The translations under genes and the position numbers were made by a program. Source: a virus. Taken from it: a DNA stretch of 64,000 bases. Shown one piece after another: positions 1-9,200 of the stretch (positions are counted from its first letter, which is position 1; the number at the start of each line of letters is the position of its first letter). The notes beneath the pieces are model-generated. The model had not been told where the DNA came from and searched no databases. It saw only the letters and a list, made by a program, of their open reading frames with translations. Location of the stretch: positions 43,023-107,022 of the IMG/VR virus record IMGVR_UViG_3300009370_000007. One strand, 5' to 3'.

Positions 1-728
1 GCAGTTTCTTTGAGTCGTTCTATTTCTGCTCTTGCATCTTCTAATACTGCCCTTCCGTTTAATGTTACTCCACCAGGAAGTTGAACTCCTTCAAACTTTG
101 AAAGATTCATTCCCCATTGTTCTTTAAACAATGCAGTACAATAATCTCGTAGAAGTCGGTCCTGCCAAACTTCCGCATAAGCGCCTGGATCTACAGCGCG
201 ATAGGCATCTAATACGACGTATTGATCTTTATTAATATCCTTGCTCCAATTCCAATCAATAAACAATTTATCTGTTCTTCGATTAAATCGAATGGTAGGC
301 TCTCGATCAATCATATCTTGAATCATTTCAAGATTGCTCATTCTCATCCAATAATATTGCATTTCTGCTGTGGCCATCGAACCAAAAGTTCCAGTAACAT
401 CATTAAGTCTCATTTGATATTGAACATCAAAAATACTTGAATCGCTTTCAGCTCTGGCAATTTTAGTTATTCCTAAAATTGTATCTGTAGTTCCTGCGAG
501 CGACCCTTCTGTAACAGTAAGAAACTTATTGTCTAAATCTGTTTGAGTAATTTGATGAGAATAAAATACCCGTTCAACGCCATCAAAATTAAACTCCTGA
601 AAAAACTCAACGGCATCATCAATGCGATCTTCTAATTGATCGTCATCAACATTAATATCAACAACTGGCTTCCCGAGGCGTCGTAGACAATATTCTTTAA
701 ATTCTGCTCTTGTTGAAGGTTGTGCCAT
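1..728 (-). CDS. 13: T4 gp13-like neck protein (partial, C-terminus off the left edge)
   Basis: The reading frame starts with ATG at 728 and is still open at base 1, so about 242 residues are visible and the C-terminus is missing. The N-terminus (MAQPSTRAEFKEYCLRRLG, then a VDINVDDDQLEDRIDDA motif) matches the neck or head-completion protein called gp13 in T4-like marine phages. That protein joins the packaged head to the tail, and here it would act in the late virion assembly pathway. A tyrosine- and aspartate-rich core follows, with no membrane segment. It lies 4 bases after the next gene upstream and probably shares its late promoter at 1124-1131. Assignment to gp13 rather than gp14 rests on N-terminal resemblance only. 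Confidence 0.75.
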   Translation of the reverse strand, partial: MAQPSTRAEFKEYCLRRLGKPVVDINVDDDQLEDRIDDAVEFFQEFNFDGVERVFYSHQITQTDLDNKFLTVTEGSLAGTTDTILGITKIARAESDSSIFDVQYQMRLNDVTGTFGSMATAEMQYYWMRMSNLEMIQDMIDREPTIRFNRRTDKLFIDWNWSKDINKDQYVVLDAYRAVDPGAYAEVWQDRLLRDYCTALFKEQWGMNLSKFEGVQLPGGVTLNGRAVLEDARAEIERLKET

Positions 729-732
729 AGTC

Positions 733-1089
733 TTATACCTTTGTTACTTCTGGAGAAACGGTTAAAATTCCTTCTCGAATCCTTGTAATTTTAGGAGGAG
801 TGTCATTAGACACAATTTCAACATCATATACATATCTACCTTCGGTTATTGCTGAAGTGACTACATTATTCATTGAAAGTCCAACAATTCCACTCGTATT
901 AGAAACCCAAACATTAACAGATAAATTTGCAGTATGAGTAGTAGAAGAATATGATTTTCTTATTTGACCATATCCTGCTGTATAACCAGACATATTCAAT
1001 ACTGTTGTTGTTGAAGCATTTGCATAGGCAACCACGTTCGCACTAAAATCTGTCCCCTGATCTATTAATAAATTGAGTTGTTTTGCCAT
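733..1089 (-). CDS. small beta-rich virion protein
   Basis: This 118-residue protein opens with MAKQLNLLIDQGTDFSANV. It continues with a hydrophobic-polar alternation, a GYGQIRKSY segment and a C-terminal GRYVYDVEIVS...REGILTVSPEVTK pattern. The pattern 'linear-ligand QG.DF ... Y.YDVE ... G...V.PEVT' recurs in small phage structural proteins with an immunoglobulin-like or BppU-N-like fold. I infer an all-beta virion accessory protein, perhaps decorating a fibre or the neck. It is the first gene behind an exact late promoter (TATAAATA, 1124-1131) and is followed after 4 bases by the gp13-like gene. No enzymatic motif is visible. Confidence 0.6.
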   Translation of the reverse strand: MAKQLNLLIDQGTDFSANVVAYANASTTTVLNMSGYTAGYGQIRKSYSSTTHTANLSVNVWVSNTSGIVGLSMNNVVTSAITEGRYVYDVEIVSNDTPPKITRIREGILTVSPEVTKV

Positions 1090-1123
1090 GAGTTTAGCTA
1101 TTCCCCGAAAGTAATGTCTATAC

Positions 1124-1131
1124 TATTTATA
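1124..1131 (-). promoter_or_regulatory. T4-type late promoter TATAAATA
   Basis: The minus strand reads TATAAATA, identical to the T4 late-promoter -10 consensus recognised by RNA polymerase with gp55 and gp33. It sits in a 64-base intergenic gap, 35 bases before the ATG at 1089. A gp33 homologue is encoded at 56514-56738, so the required co-activator is present. It probably drives the small beta-rich protein and the gp13-like neck gene. Confidence 0.7.
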
Positions 1132-1153
1132 AGGGTACAGTATTGAGGGAGTA

Positions 1154-1483
1154 TTATGAATTTTCAGTTGGATTATGAGAAGAGGTAAAGGGACTGGTAT
1201 TCCCCCCCGGATGAAAGGTCGATAATGGAACTGCCTCCTTAACTTGTTTAACGTGCTGATACCATGTATTTGCAGTTTCAGTATCTGCCACAATTCTACC
1301 ATCATTAATATCGTGCCAAAGTTTATCAAGCTGAACTCCAATAGAACCGTATAATGCTACTCTACTATTAATTTCTTGCTGTTTTGACACCCTATTTAAT
1401 TGTTCGTCAGTAGTAGTAAATTTTCCAGGGATTCTTTTATGCGGAATAAGTGGATTTTTTATTTCTAATTTAAATTCTGCCAT
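1154..1483 (-). CDS. small conserved phage structural/assembly protein
   Basis: The protein has 109 residues, starting at ATG 1483 with an AAGG Shine-Dalgarno 12 bases upstream. The centre holds QLDKLWHDINDGRIV...TWYQHVKQVKEAVP. This 'LWHDI.dG.l......w...vk.vKeaiP' motif is common in short proteins encoded among phage tail-fibre genes, though their function is mostly unknown. The last 20 or so residues are Ser/Thr/Asn/Pro-rich and look disordered. It follows the fibre genes and precedes the late promoter at 1124-1131. A role in fibre assembly or capping is inference from position. Confidence 0.6.
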   Translation of the reverse strand: MAEFKLEIKNPLIPHKRIPGKFTTTDEQLNRVSKQQEINSRVALYGSIGVQLDKLWHDINDGRIVADTETANTWYQHVKQVKEAVPLSTFHPGGNTSPFTSSHNPTENS

Positions 1484-1498
1484 GTCATATTTTCCTTA

Positions 1499-1966
1499 TT
1501 ATTGTGGATCGCTAATCATTTCGGTAACTAGCGGTGGAGGAGGCAATGTTGCAACTTGATATTGTGCCTTATGGTATCCATATTTTTGAAATCTAATTGT
1601 ATAATTAGTTGTAGAAAACCCATTTACTGAAAATGCAAATGAAGTGTCTGTTGAGTTTGCTGTCCAGACAAATTGCTTATCCACACTAACTGCTGTCCCA
1701 GGAGCAATTCCAGTAAATACTACTCTATCGTTTCCATCAGCAAATATTCCTTGCTTATCTTGAGCAATATCTTGATGTTGAATCTTATCAAATCCTATTG
1801 GTTGACCATTGGCTGTAACCACATATTGATTTAACAAAGCAGCCCTTCGGGCAACAATAAAAGCAATTCCCTTTTTTTGTAATTTTTCTATTTTTTCTGG
1901 AGTTGCATTATCAATTGAATATAAAATAAATCCAGTATTTCTATCATATACATAAATGTTGTCCAT
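1499..1966 (-). CDS. fibre-cluster virion protein, unrecognised family
   Basis: I take the ATG at 1966 (MDNIYVYDRNTGFILYS), because it has an AAAGG sequence about 10 bases upstream and begins 20 bases after the stop of the preceding gene. An upstream in-frame ATG at 2014 would overlap that gene. The resulting 155-residue protein has a basic segment (EKIEKLQKKGIAFIVARRA) and then a beta-rich region with FVWTANSTDTSFAFSVNG. The C-terminal tail is proline-rich (TLPPPPLVTEMISDP). I do not recognise a family. Its place at the end of the fibre gene run suggests a structural or assembly role. Confidence 0.6.
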   Translation of the reverse strand: MDNIYVYDRNTGFILYSIDNATPEKIEKLQKKGIAFIVARRAALLNQYVVTANGQPIGFDKIQHQDIAQDKQGIFADGNDRVVFTGIAPGTAVSVDKQFVWTANSTDTSFAFSVNGFSTTNYTIRFQKYGYHKAQYQVATLPPPPLVTEMISDPQ

Positions 1967-1986
1967 TGATACGTCTACCTTTTCTC

Positions 1987-4900
1987 TTAATCGTGTAGTG
2001 GTTGACCCGTCCAAGGATCAATCGGCCAGTTTGGTCTTGCTGTTGTAACTCCTGCCTCATCTGTTTCAAAAGCACCAAGGGTTCCAGTAGCAGTTTGTGG
2101 TGTCGCGGGATCGTGAACAATTCCGGTTCCTTGATTAAATACTATATAGCTCACAAAGAAATAATCCCATTCTAATGGGTCAGGATACGGAGCCCCTTCA
2201 CCGTCAACTTTGTCCATTGGATTAAAATGATTAGTTGAAATTGTGGTAACTTCAGTATTTGGAACAATTGCCTCCCTATATGAAAGATACCCAGTTCGCT
2301 TACTGTCAATTTCAATCCAAGGACGATACCTAAAGTCATGTGTATTATTTATTCGAGCACCAGGGCCAACTGGAGTATCAAATCCAGTAATTTTATTTGG
2401 ATAAGTTGGTTGAATTTGATTATCAAATGTCATTGCACCATAGGCACCTCCCGATACTGATGGAACATCTTCAAAGCGCGGACTCTCAGTTGAAGCAACA
2501 GAGGCAGAGTAAGATTGAAAGTTAAATGGCTGATTTCTTCCTTCAAGTTCTCCCTTAAGGAACCACCACATACTACCATATCCATGTCTGGTATCTTCTA
2601 GACTTGCTTTATACCATAATGGATACCCATTGGGCCATAATTCCATGTTTTGAAGACAATTTGAAAAAGTCATCCACGGGGAAATTTGAGAATAGTTTCC
2701 AGTATTCTGGGTGGTATAAGTATCACTATCCCACATCTGAGTAATGAAAAAATTCTTTAATGGAACATTATCCCATAGAAAATTATCCCAGCCACCCATA
2801 TAGGAACGTGGCATATGTTCCTGCTCTGCTGGATTAATTGATTGGTTCGGTCCTTCTTCGGTCCCGCCAGTTCTCCAACCTCCCGAGGAATCTCCGGCTG
2901 GAGCGTCGATGTTAACTCCCAGTTTCCATCCATCATTGTCTTCTGGATGCCCAAAATTACTTGAAAGATTTCCTCCTGGGGTCGCATTAAGAACTCCTGG
3001 GTGGTCCCCTTGACCGGATGCAGTTGAAGACCGATTATATTTCATTTCGGCACCACCATTACCATATTGACCAATCCATGTTGGATCATTATGAGGGTTG
3101 CCCGATCCGCTTATAAATGACAAAACTGTACCACCAGTACCCCCTCCACTTGGAGTGCCAATAGGAAAATCCCAAGATTCCGGCCCTGGTGGAAAGAAAT
3201 TATAAATGTCACTTACATTAACAGAAGGAATATCACTTCGCGGAGATGTTGACGGCCAACGGCTAGCTGTGCTCGTGGCATTGCGCGCAGAACCTCTCGC
3301 AAAACCAAACATAGAAGACATCGGCATTTTGATTGGAACTGTGCTAATGCCACGATAATTATAGCTTCCTGTTTTTAAATATTCTTCAAGCATGATCCTA
3401 TGTTCCGGCGGCCAATATCGGACATCAGAAGGAGCCTCATTATCGAGCTGCATACCGTTCCGAGCCCCCGCCCACCCAGACCGAGGAAGATAATACTTAT
3501 CGCGTCCATACAAAGTCCACATATAATTACCACCCTGATTATAAGAACCAACAAAATTGGGATCATGATAGTAATCAAAAATAGAACTTCCGGCTCCGGC
3601 TGGAAACTCTGACGAATTTTCTTGAAGAGCAAGATCATGATTAAATGCTCCATGACCAGTATGTTCTTTATAGTGTCTAGTAGGCCATTCCCCCGTAAAG
3701 GGGCCATCATCATGTGCCGTGCTTGCATCCATAATATTTAATCCATGATTTGGATACTCGCCCGAGCCTGCTGAACCGTCACCAGAATAATCAGATGCAA
3801 TAATTCTTCCTCTGTCCCCTTTGCCAGTATTCCATGCATTATAATGAGCATTTGCATTGTTTGTAGAAATCATTGCATTTGAAGTTGATTTGTCGTTCCA
3901 GGCCTGAATAATTAATTTATCATTATCAACATAATATATTAGCCCCCAAGTTTTTTGTTTCCAATAGCCCGTTCTACCGGGAGTCTTATATTGAGTTTTA
4001 TTAATAGATTTATCAATTCTACGATCAATGCTTCCAAAGGGAGCATCCATTTGGGCATAACTTTGGGGAGTAAATGCATTTAAATTTGAACGGTCGAGAT
4101 TCAAATTAACGTGCCAACCATCTGGACGAACCAAGGTTTCCCATTGAGTTCTTGGATAATTATTTGGTTTTGACCGTGAGTTTATTGCGGCCCAGGGATG
4201 TTTTCCATAATGATCTCCTAGTTGATGCGTCTCTGGAGCCCCAGTAAGGTCTTCACCGACAATTTCTCCTGTGCCTACTCCAAATGACATTCCATGAATT
4301 GTCCCATGTGGAAATTCGCTCCCTGGATAATCAGGACCAGAACTATCTTGGCCTTCATCTTCTCCTGAAATTGCAGCCATATTACCATATTTAAATACAT
4401 CTGTTATCGTTCCATCAGGATTTTTTTGCACCTTTCCTTGTTGAATATAATCATCTATAAATTTTAATGATTGATGTTCTGTGTTTATTGTTCCTCCAAT
4501 TACATTTAGTTGCTTTATCCAAACAGAATCCATATATTTCAATATCTGTGAATTTGCAGAGTCGGCATAATTTGGATGAAAATGGCCTGAACTATTACAT
4601 ACTGCAAATTGTAACATTACCATAGGAATTATATTTTCTGTACCCGGAGTTTTAGATGCACTAAAATCTATAGATACATTTGTACGATTTCCTGCATGAA
4701 AAACTGGATCTCTTCTATGCTTATATCCAGCCAAGATGGCGCTTCCTTGCTGAACAACAAACATAGAGCTTTCCACATAGGTTGAACTGTCAAATATTAA
4801 ATTTCCTGAATGTGCAATCTCATTATCAGTTACATCAATGCCCGGAGCAGAAACAAACAACCCCGCTGTTCCTTTTGAAGACAAAGAATTGTTTTCTACT

Positions 4901-5199
4901 ATAATAGGAAAAAAATTTGTATTAAGCGTGAGCTGCCCGGGGATGTTAGGGTATACATCTACCCAAGGACCCTTTATCTCATCAAAACCAGTTGCAAGGA
5001 CAATTCTTTCTTCAGGGTCGCCTGAACTAGATTGCCTAAAGTGAACTTCATGGCCTATTCTCCACCCGGCAGCCTGATCTTTACTTATTGTCAAATAATA
5101 TTTGATACGAGCCGGGGAGCCTACTGCATTATCATTAGATGCAATTGTTGATTCTGTAGGAAGGTCTTTATTTCCAAGTATTATTCTAGGGATTGCCAT
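1987..5199 (-). CDS. large tail fibre-like protein, paralogue 1 of 3
   Basis: The protein has 1070 residues. Near the N-terminus is RIILGNKDLP, and about 90 residues later comes a GTAGLFVSAPGIDVTD...GNLIFDSS...FVVQQGSAIL block. The same layout starts the next two genes upstream, so this looks like a shared virion-attachment domain. The remaining 900 residues are rich in Gly, Asn, Asp, Pro, Trp and Tyr and poor in Lys, as in secreted or adhesive structural proteins. The C-terminal part (SYIVFNQGTG region) again resembles the paralogues. No catalytic motif is seen. It starts 2 bases beyond the stop of paralogue 2. I infer a receptor-binding fibre or spike; the fold of the long middle is unknown. 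Confidence 0.65.
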   Translation of the reverse strand: MAIPRIILGNKDLPTESTIASNDNAVGSPARIKYYLTISKDQAAGWRIGHEVHFRQSSSGDPEERIVLATGFDEIKGPWVDVYPNIPGQLTLNTNFFPIIVENNSLSSKGTAGLFVSAPGIDVTDNEIAHSGNLIFDSSTYVESSMFVVQQGSAILAGYKHRRDPVFHAGNRTNVSIDFSASKTPGTENIIPMVMLQFAVCNSSGHFHPNYADSANSQILKYMDSVWIKQLNVIGGTINTEHQSLKFIDDYIQQGKVQKNPDGTITDVFKYGNMAAISGEDEGQDSSGPDYPGSEFPHGTIHGMSFGVGTGEIVGEDLTGAPETHQLGDHYGKHPWAAINSRSKPNNYPRTQWETLVRPDGWHVNLNLDRSNLNAFTPQSYAQMDAPFGSIDRRIDKSINKTQYKTPGRTGYWKQKTWGLIYYVDNDKLIIQAWNDKSTSNAMISTNNANAHYNAWNTGKGDRGRIIASDYSGDGSAGSGEYPNHGLNIMDASTAHDDGPFTGEWPTRHYKEHTGHGAFNHDLALQENSSEFPAGAGSSIFDYYHDPNFVGSYNQGGNYMWTLYGRDKYYLPRSGWAGARNGMQLDNEAPSDVRYWPPEHRIMLEEYLKTGSYNYRGISTVPIKMPMSSMFGFARGSARNATSTASRWPSTSPRSDIPSVNVSDIYNFFPPGPESWDFPIGTPSGGGTGGTVLSFISGSGNPHNDPTWIGQYGNGGAEMKYNRSSTASGQGDHPGVLNATPGGNLSSNFGHPEDNDGWKLGVNIDAPAGDSSGGWRTGGTEEGPNQSINPAEQEHMPRSYMGGWDNFLWDNVPLKNFFITQMWDSDTYTTQNTGNYSQISPWMTFSNCLQNMELWPNGYPLWYKASLEDTRHGYGSMWWFLKGELEGRNQPFNFQSYSASVASTESPRFEDVPSVSGGAYGAMTFDNQIQPTYPNKITGFDTPVGPGARINNTHDFRYRPWIEIDSKRTGYLSYREAIVPNTEVTTISTNHFNPMDKVDGEGAPYPDPLEWDYFFVSYIVFNQGTGIVHDPATPQTATGTLGAFETDEAGVTTARPNWPIDPWTGQPLHD

Positions 5200-5200
5200 T

Positions 5201-6250
5201 TTATCCTGATGCTCCCGGTTCTCTATAAATTATATATCCAAGTTGAAATTTACATTCCGTACTTGCATTATAAAAATATAAATCAATTTGTGGTAGACTT
5301 CCATCTGTTGCAGTAGTATCAATTGAAGTTTGAGCCCAACAAAAATCACCGGGCATCTTCAATAAATGTGACGATCTTCTAAAAATGGGACTCGGCTGGC
5401 CGCCAACAGGAATAAAATCTCCGCCGCCTCCGGCCTCCCAGTTTTCCCAACCCGGAATTCTAATATGCGATACATCGGGGACGGTCGTGAAAACGGTAGA
5501 ATCTCCTATTGAAAACAGAGCTTCCATTACCCCCCCAACAAAAACATCGAAACCACCAATATCAATATTTTCTTGTATCATTCCAGGCCCGGCATCGGGG
5601 TCATATGGATCAAAGGTGTCGGTACTAAGTCCCCAATTTAATGCATCTTCTAAATTCTCCGGCGAAACCGGAGTTTGCCACCAAGCAAAATTAAATGCAG
5701 AAGGATCATTTGTGATACAAGTGTTACTTAAATGATATGGATGATCGTTTGGATATTGCCAAAATGCCTTTCGTCCTCCATGTTCCCATTCTCCAGTATG
5801 AAGTGGATTATATCCATTTGGAAGTCCATAACTATCTACACCATCTCCATCCCAAGAATCTGTTCCTTGTCCTCCCATTGCATCATATACGTTTGAACCA
5901 AAATCTTTTCCTAATCCAGCAGCAATAAACCATTGAACCATTACTGGAGAATCTCCTCCGGTTCCAGGGCCAGAATGGCGAGGGGCTTCAATGTCAAGTC
6001 CTTCTATTTTAAGCTCAAACGGCGTACCAAGTTCCGGCGACACGTCAAGAAGAGCACTACCCGACGCCAAAACTTGAAGAAAACCAGATTGTGTTCCATC
6101 AGTAGAAAATAACAAGTCCGTTGCATTACAAGTCAAGGCATCAAAACCAGGCCTTGAAATATAAACTCCGGTATTATCTTGACGATGATACTCTTCGGGA
6201 AAATCTCCAGTAGATGATCCAGTATTTCCAATTAAAATTCTATTGGGCAT
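5201..6250 (-). CDS. tail fibre-like protein, paralogue 2 of 3 (short form)
   Basis: This 349-residue protein starts MPNRILIGNTGSS and carries the GVYISRPGFDALTC...DLLFSTD...VLASGSALLD block at about residues 30-75, homologous to the blocks in its two neighbours. The C-terminal 60 residues (FCWAQTSID...LYFYNASTECKFQLGYIIYREPG) form a likely beta-sandwich end domain. Because it is so short, it shows best which parts are common: an N-terminal attachment block and a C-terminal cap. Its start codon overlaps the stop of the 1750-residue paralogue (TAATG), so translation is probably coupled. It is probably a virion adhesin or fibre-tip protein; function is inferred. Confidence 0.6.
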   Translation of the reverse strand: MPNRILIGNTGSSTGDFPEEYHRQDNTGVYISRPGFDALTCNATDLLFSTDGTQSGFLQVLASGSALLDVSPELGTPFELKIEGLDIEAPRHSGPGTGGDSPVMVQWFIAAGLGKDFGSNVYDAMGGQGTDSWDGDGVDSYGLPNGYNPLHTGEWEHGGRKAFWQYPNDHPYHLSNTCITNDPSAFNFAWWQTPVSPENLEDALNWGLSTDTFDPYDPDAGPGMIQENIDIGGFDVFVGGVMEALFSIGDSTVFTTVPDVSHIRIPGWENWEAGGGGDFIPVGGQPSPIFRRSSHLLKMPGDFCWAQTSIDTTATDGSLPQIDLYFYNASTECKFQLGYIIYREPGASG

Positions 6251-9200
6251 TATACATCAATTCCTCCCATAGCATCTAAATTCGCCGGAATTCTTAATAC
6301 ATAATATCTATATCTACATTTTCCTGTTGATTCATTATTGTTAACTAAATCATAACTTTGATTTTGCTTCCACACTTCAGTCCCATCTACATTATCATCA
6401 TCTCCAGAGAAATAATTTTCTTCATATTGACTGACTCCCCTTGGATGAAATATTCCCTCGGTTGCCCTACCAGGATATTCCTGTTCTTCATCATTTCCCT
6501 GTACCCATCGAACCATTGAAGAATATCCTCCGGCTGGAGATACCCCCTTAAGTGTTGGTTCATATGCCATATTTACCATTCCCCCAGGAGGCCAGAATTG
6601 AACATGACAACCATAACCAGTCCCAACTCCTAGTTCTGGCGTAGCAACTCGATATTCTGCTTCATTAAAAAAATAATAATTCTCTCCCCAGGGGTCGGAA
6701 ATGCCGTTAGGCATTAGTGGTTCATTACTACTATTGTCTTCAACTAGTATCTGCCGAGGATCTCCCCACCCCCAAAATTTTGCAGTATTACCCACAGTAT
6801 TATCTCCATCTCCTTCTGCATACCAGTTATTATTTTCATCATTATAACGGCCTCCACCTTTAGGACATATATCTGCATTATTTTGGTGCAATCTTGCATT
6901 GCGACCATATAGCATATCATCTCTACCCCATGATACTTTACCATATCGCGTCATTCGACTAGAATACGGTTTCCATCCAGATTTAAGTGCTCCAACAGCA
7001 GGAACATTAACATTTTGCATTGTTCCCATAGTACCGAATGCTTCTGCAATAGAACTATCTAATTGTGCTTGTGGAGATCCGTCGCCGGTCTCGGGGCCTC
7101 TCCAATCCGTAAATACCTCTGCTAGATATTGAGTATCTCTAGATGTGTAAACCGGCGTCTCAACTCCATCAATGAACTCTAAGCGGGTGATAATACTCTC
7201 ATTAGGATCGCGCTGACGAGCCACATGAATAGATTCGCTATTCATTGGCTCTACTGGCCAAGTTTGGGCTCCTCCCCAATCCCAAGGTGGTTTTGAATTT
7301 TGATAAAATCCAGCAGTTCCACCATAACTAAATCCGGGTAACATTTCATGACGCTGATCTCCTTCTGTTCTTCTGCCCGGAGCCACCACAGTTCCAGATA
7401 AATTTTTAAAGAAATTAGTTCCATACCAACCCCAATCACTAATATGTTCGGCAGTATAAATGCTAGGGGGCAATACTCCATTTGCAGTATGATCTTTTTG
7501 GTCCCACATTATTTCTAATGACGAGGGTTTCGGGGATTTCCCAGGAGCAGCATTTGGATCACCAGCAGCAAATTTTCTATATGTTGGTCGAGTCCAAGTG
7601 CCATGTGATTGTTCTTCGTATCCTTCTCGGCCCAAAGCCCCTCTTGCAGTAATTTCAAATTTATCGCTTCCGGCTCTAACATATGCAAATGTTCTCATTT
7701 TGAGTGTTTCTATAATCATCCATTTATAAACTGCTCCTGGGGAAACATTTATTTGAGCCAAATTTGGATACCCTTCTTGAGTTGTCTGATCGCCAACGCC
7801 GGAGTTGTCCTCTCCCATAGTGTCGGTTTTTGATACATAGTGTAAATCTCCCCAAAGACTAAAAAATCTTGGGCCCTCATTTGGTTTTTCACCAGCCACG
7901 AAACCCATTGGAGATACCATACGACCTCCCAAATAATTAGAATCTCCCCATTTTCCGTGGCCCATTGTAGGTCCGTATTCTATTCCAGTATAAAAATGAT
8001 TTTGGCGGCTGCTTACGGACTGAGGAGGATATATTGGCCTCCCGTTTTCATCTACAGATCCGTAGTCATATCCTAATGCTTCGAGTTCGGCTTGCAACGC
8101 CGCGAAGAAGACTCCGTTCGTCCCGTCAATAGGAAATCCCATTGGATGATTCACAGTAGCTCCTGTTGGGACTTGTGGCCAGCCATCCCTATAGATTCCA
8201 CGACTCCCTTCATCGCCCCAAATATTTTCAGAGGGATTCCGATTACCTCTATCGCCATTAATATTATCACCCCTAAGAAAAGGATTATCATAATCGGGTA
8301 ATGGTTCTCCTATTGGATTATTATATTGAGATTCACTTCCAGAATGCACAGATGAACCACCAATAGGATACCCAGGCCTCCATGATCTTTGTTGTCCCCA
8401 AAACATAGGAGACATAAAAGAAAAATTTTGAGTTAGAGCTTGATGGCCGGTTTCAGATAAGTCCGTTTCGCCCCAAGGAGACATGGGATGGGACTCATAT
8501 CTATGACCGTAGGCCGTGACGGACGAAGAGATATGCCTCCCCCCTTGAGGCATAAGACCAAACTGAGATGCTTGATTCAATCCCTCATGTACTGTTCCGG
8601 GTCGTGGATCAATTGGACTAAAGTGCGTGGAAGACGACCAAGGAGCGTCTGCAAGAACCTCATCGGGGTCTATCCCAGAATATCCATATGGTGGGGGCAT
8701 TCCAACTGCATTCGGACCGAACCAACGACTACGAAAAACATCTGCAAAATATTCCGCTGTCACCCCGCTTGTATCTGAAGGCATCGCGCCGGCCGAGAGG
8801 GCCCCCCATGCGCCTGCTCCATAGGTATATAATTTATTATAGGGCGTGGCGTGTGAGCCAGAAGGATAACGGCCATCATACTCAGTATCATAATCCCAAC
8901 ACGTTGGAGTTTCCAAGGCACCAGAAGGAAAAGAAACAGCACAAGGATGTTCATATATATCTTTAAAATTATTGCGACCGACTACCGGGCTATTTAATCT
9001 GGTCCAGATACCAGAAACTTTCGGTGGGCGACCAGTACCATCCCAATTAGATAATGCAAGATTTCGACCGGCAATGTCATTTTGATATTGCACATCACTC
9101 CACCAAGCATCATATCCGGGGTGCCAGGATTCCGATGGGGATGTCTCTCTTTGAGCTTTGTGATCGGGATAATCTGCTCCTTCCCCCCGATTCATAAAAT

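Noticed and set aside
1967-2014. N-terminal extension of the gene at 1499-1966
   Set aside because: The upstream ATG at 2014 lies inside the preceding gene; the ATG at 1966 has a better-placed ribosome site.
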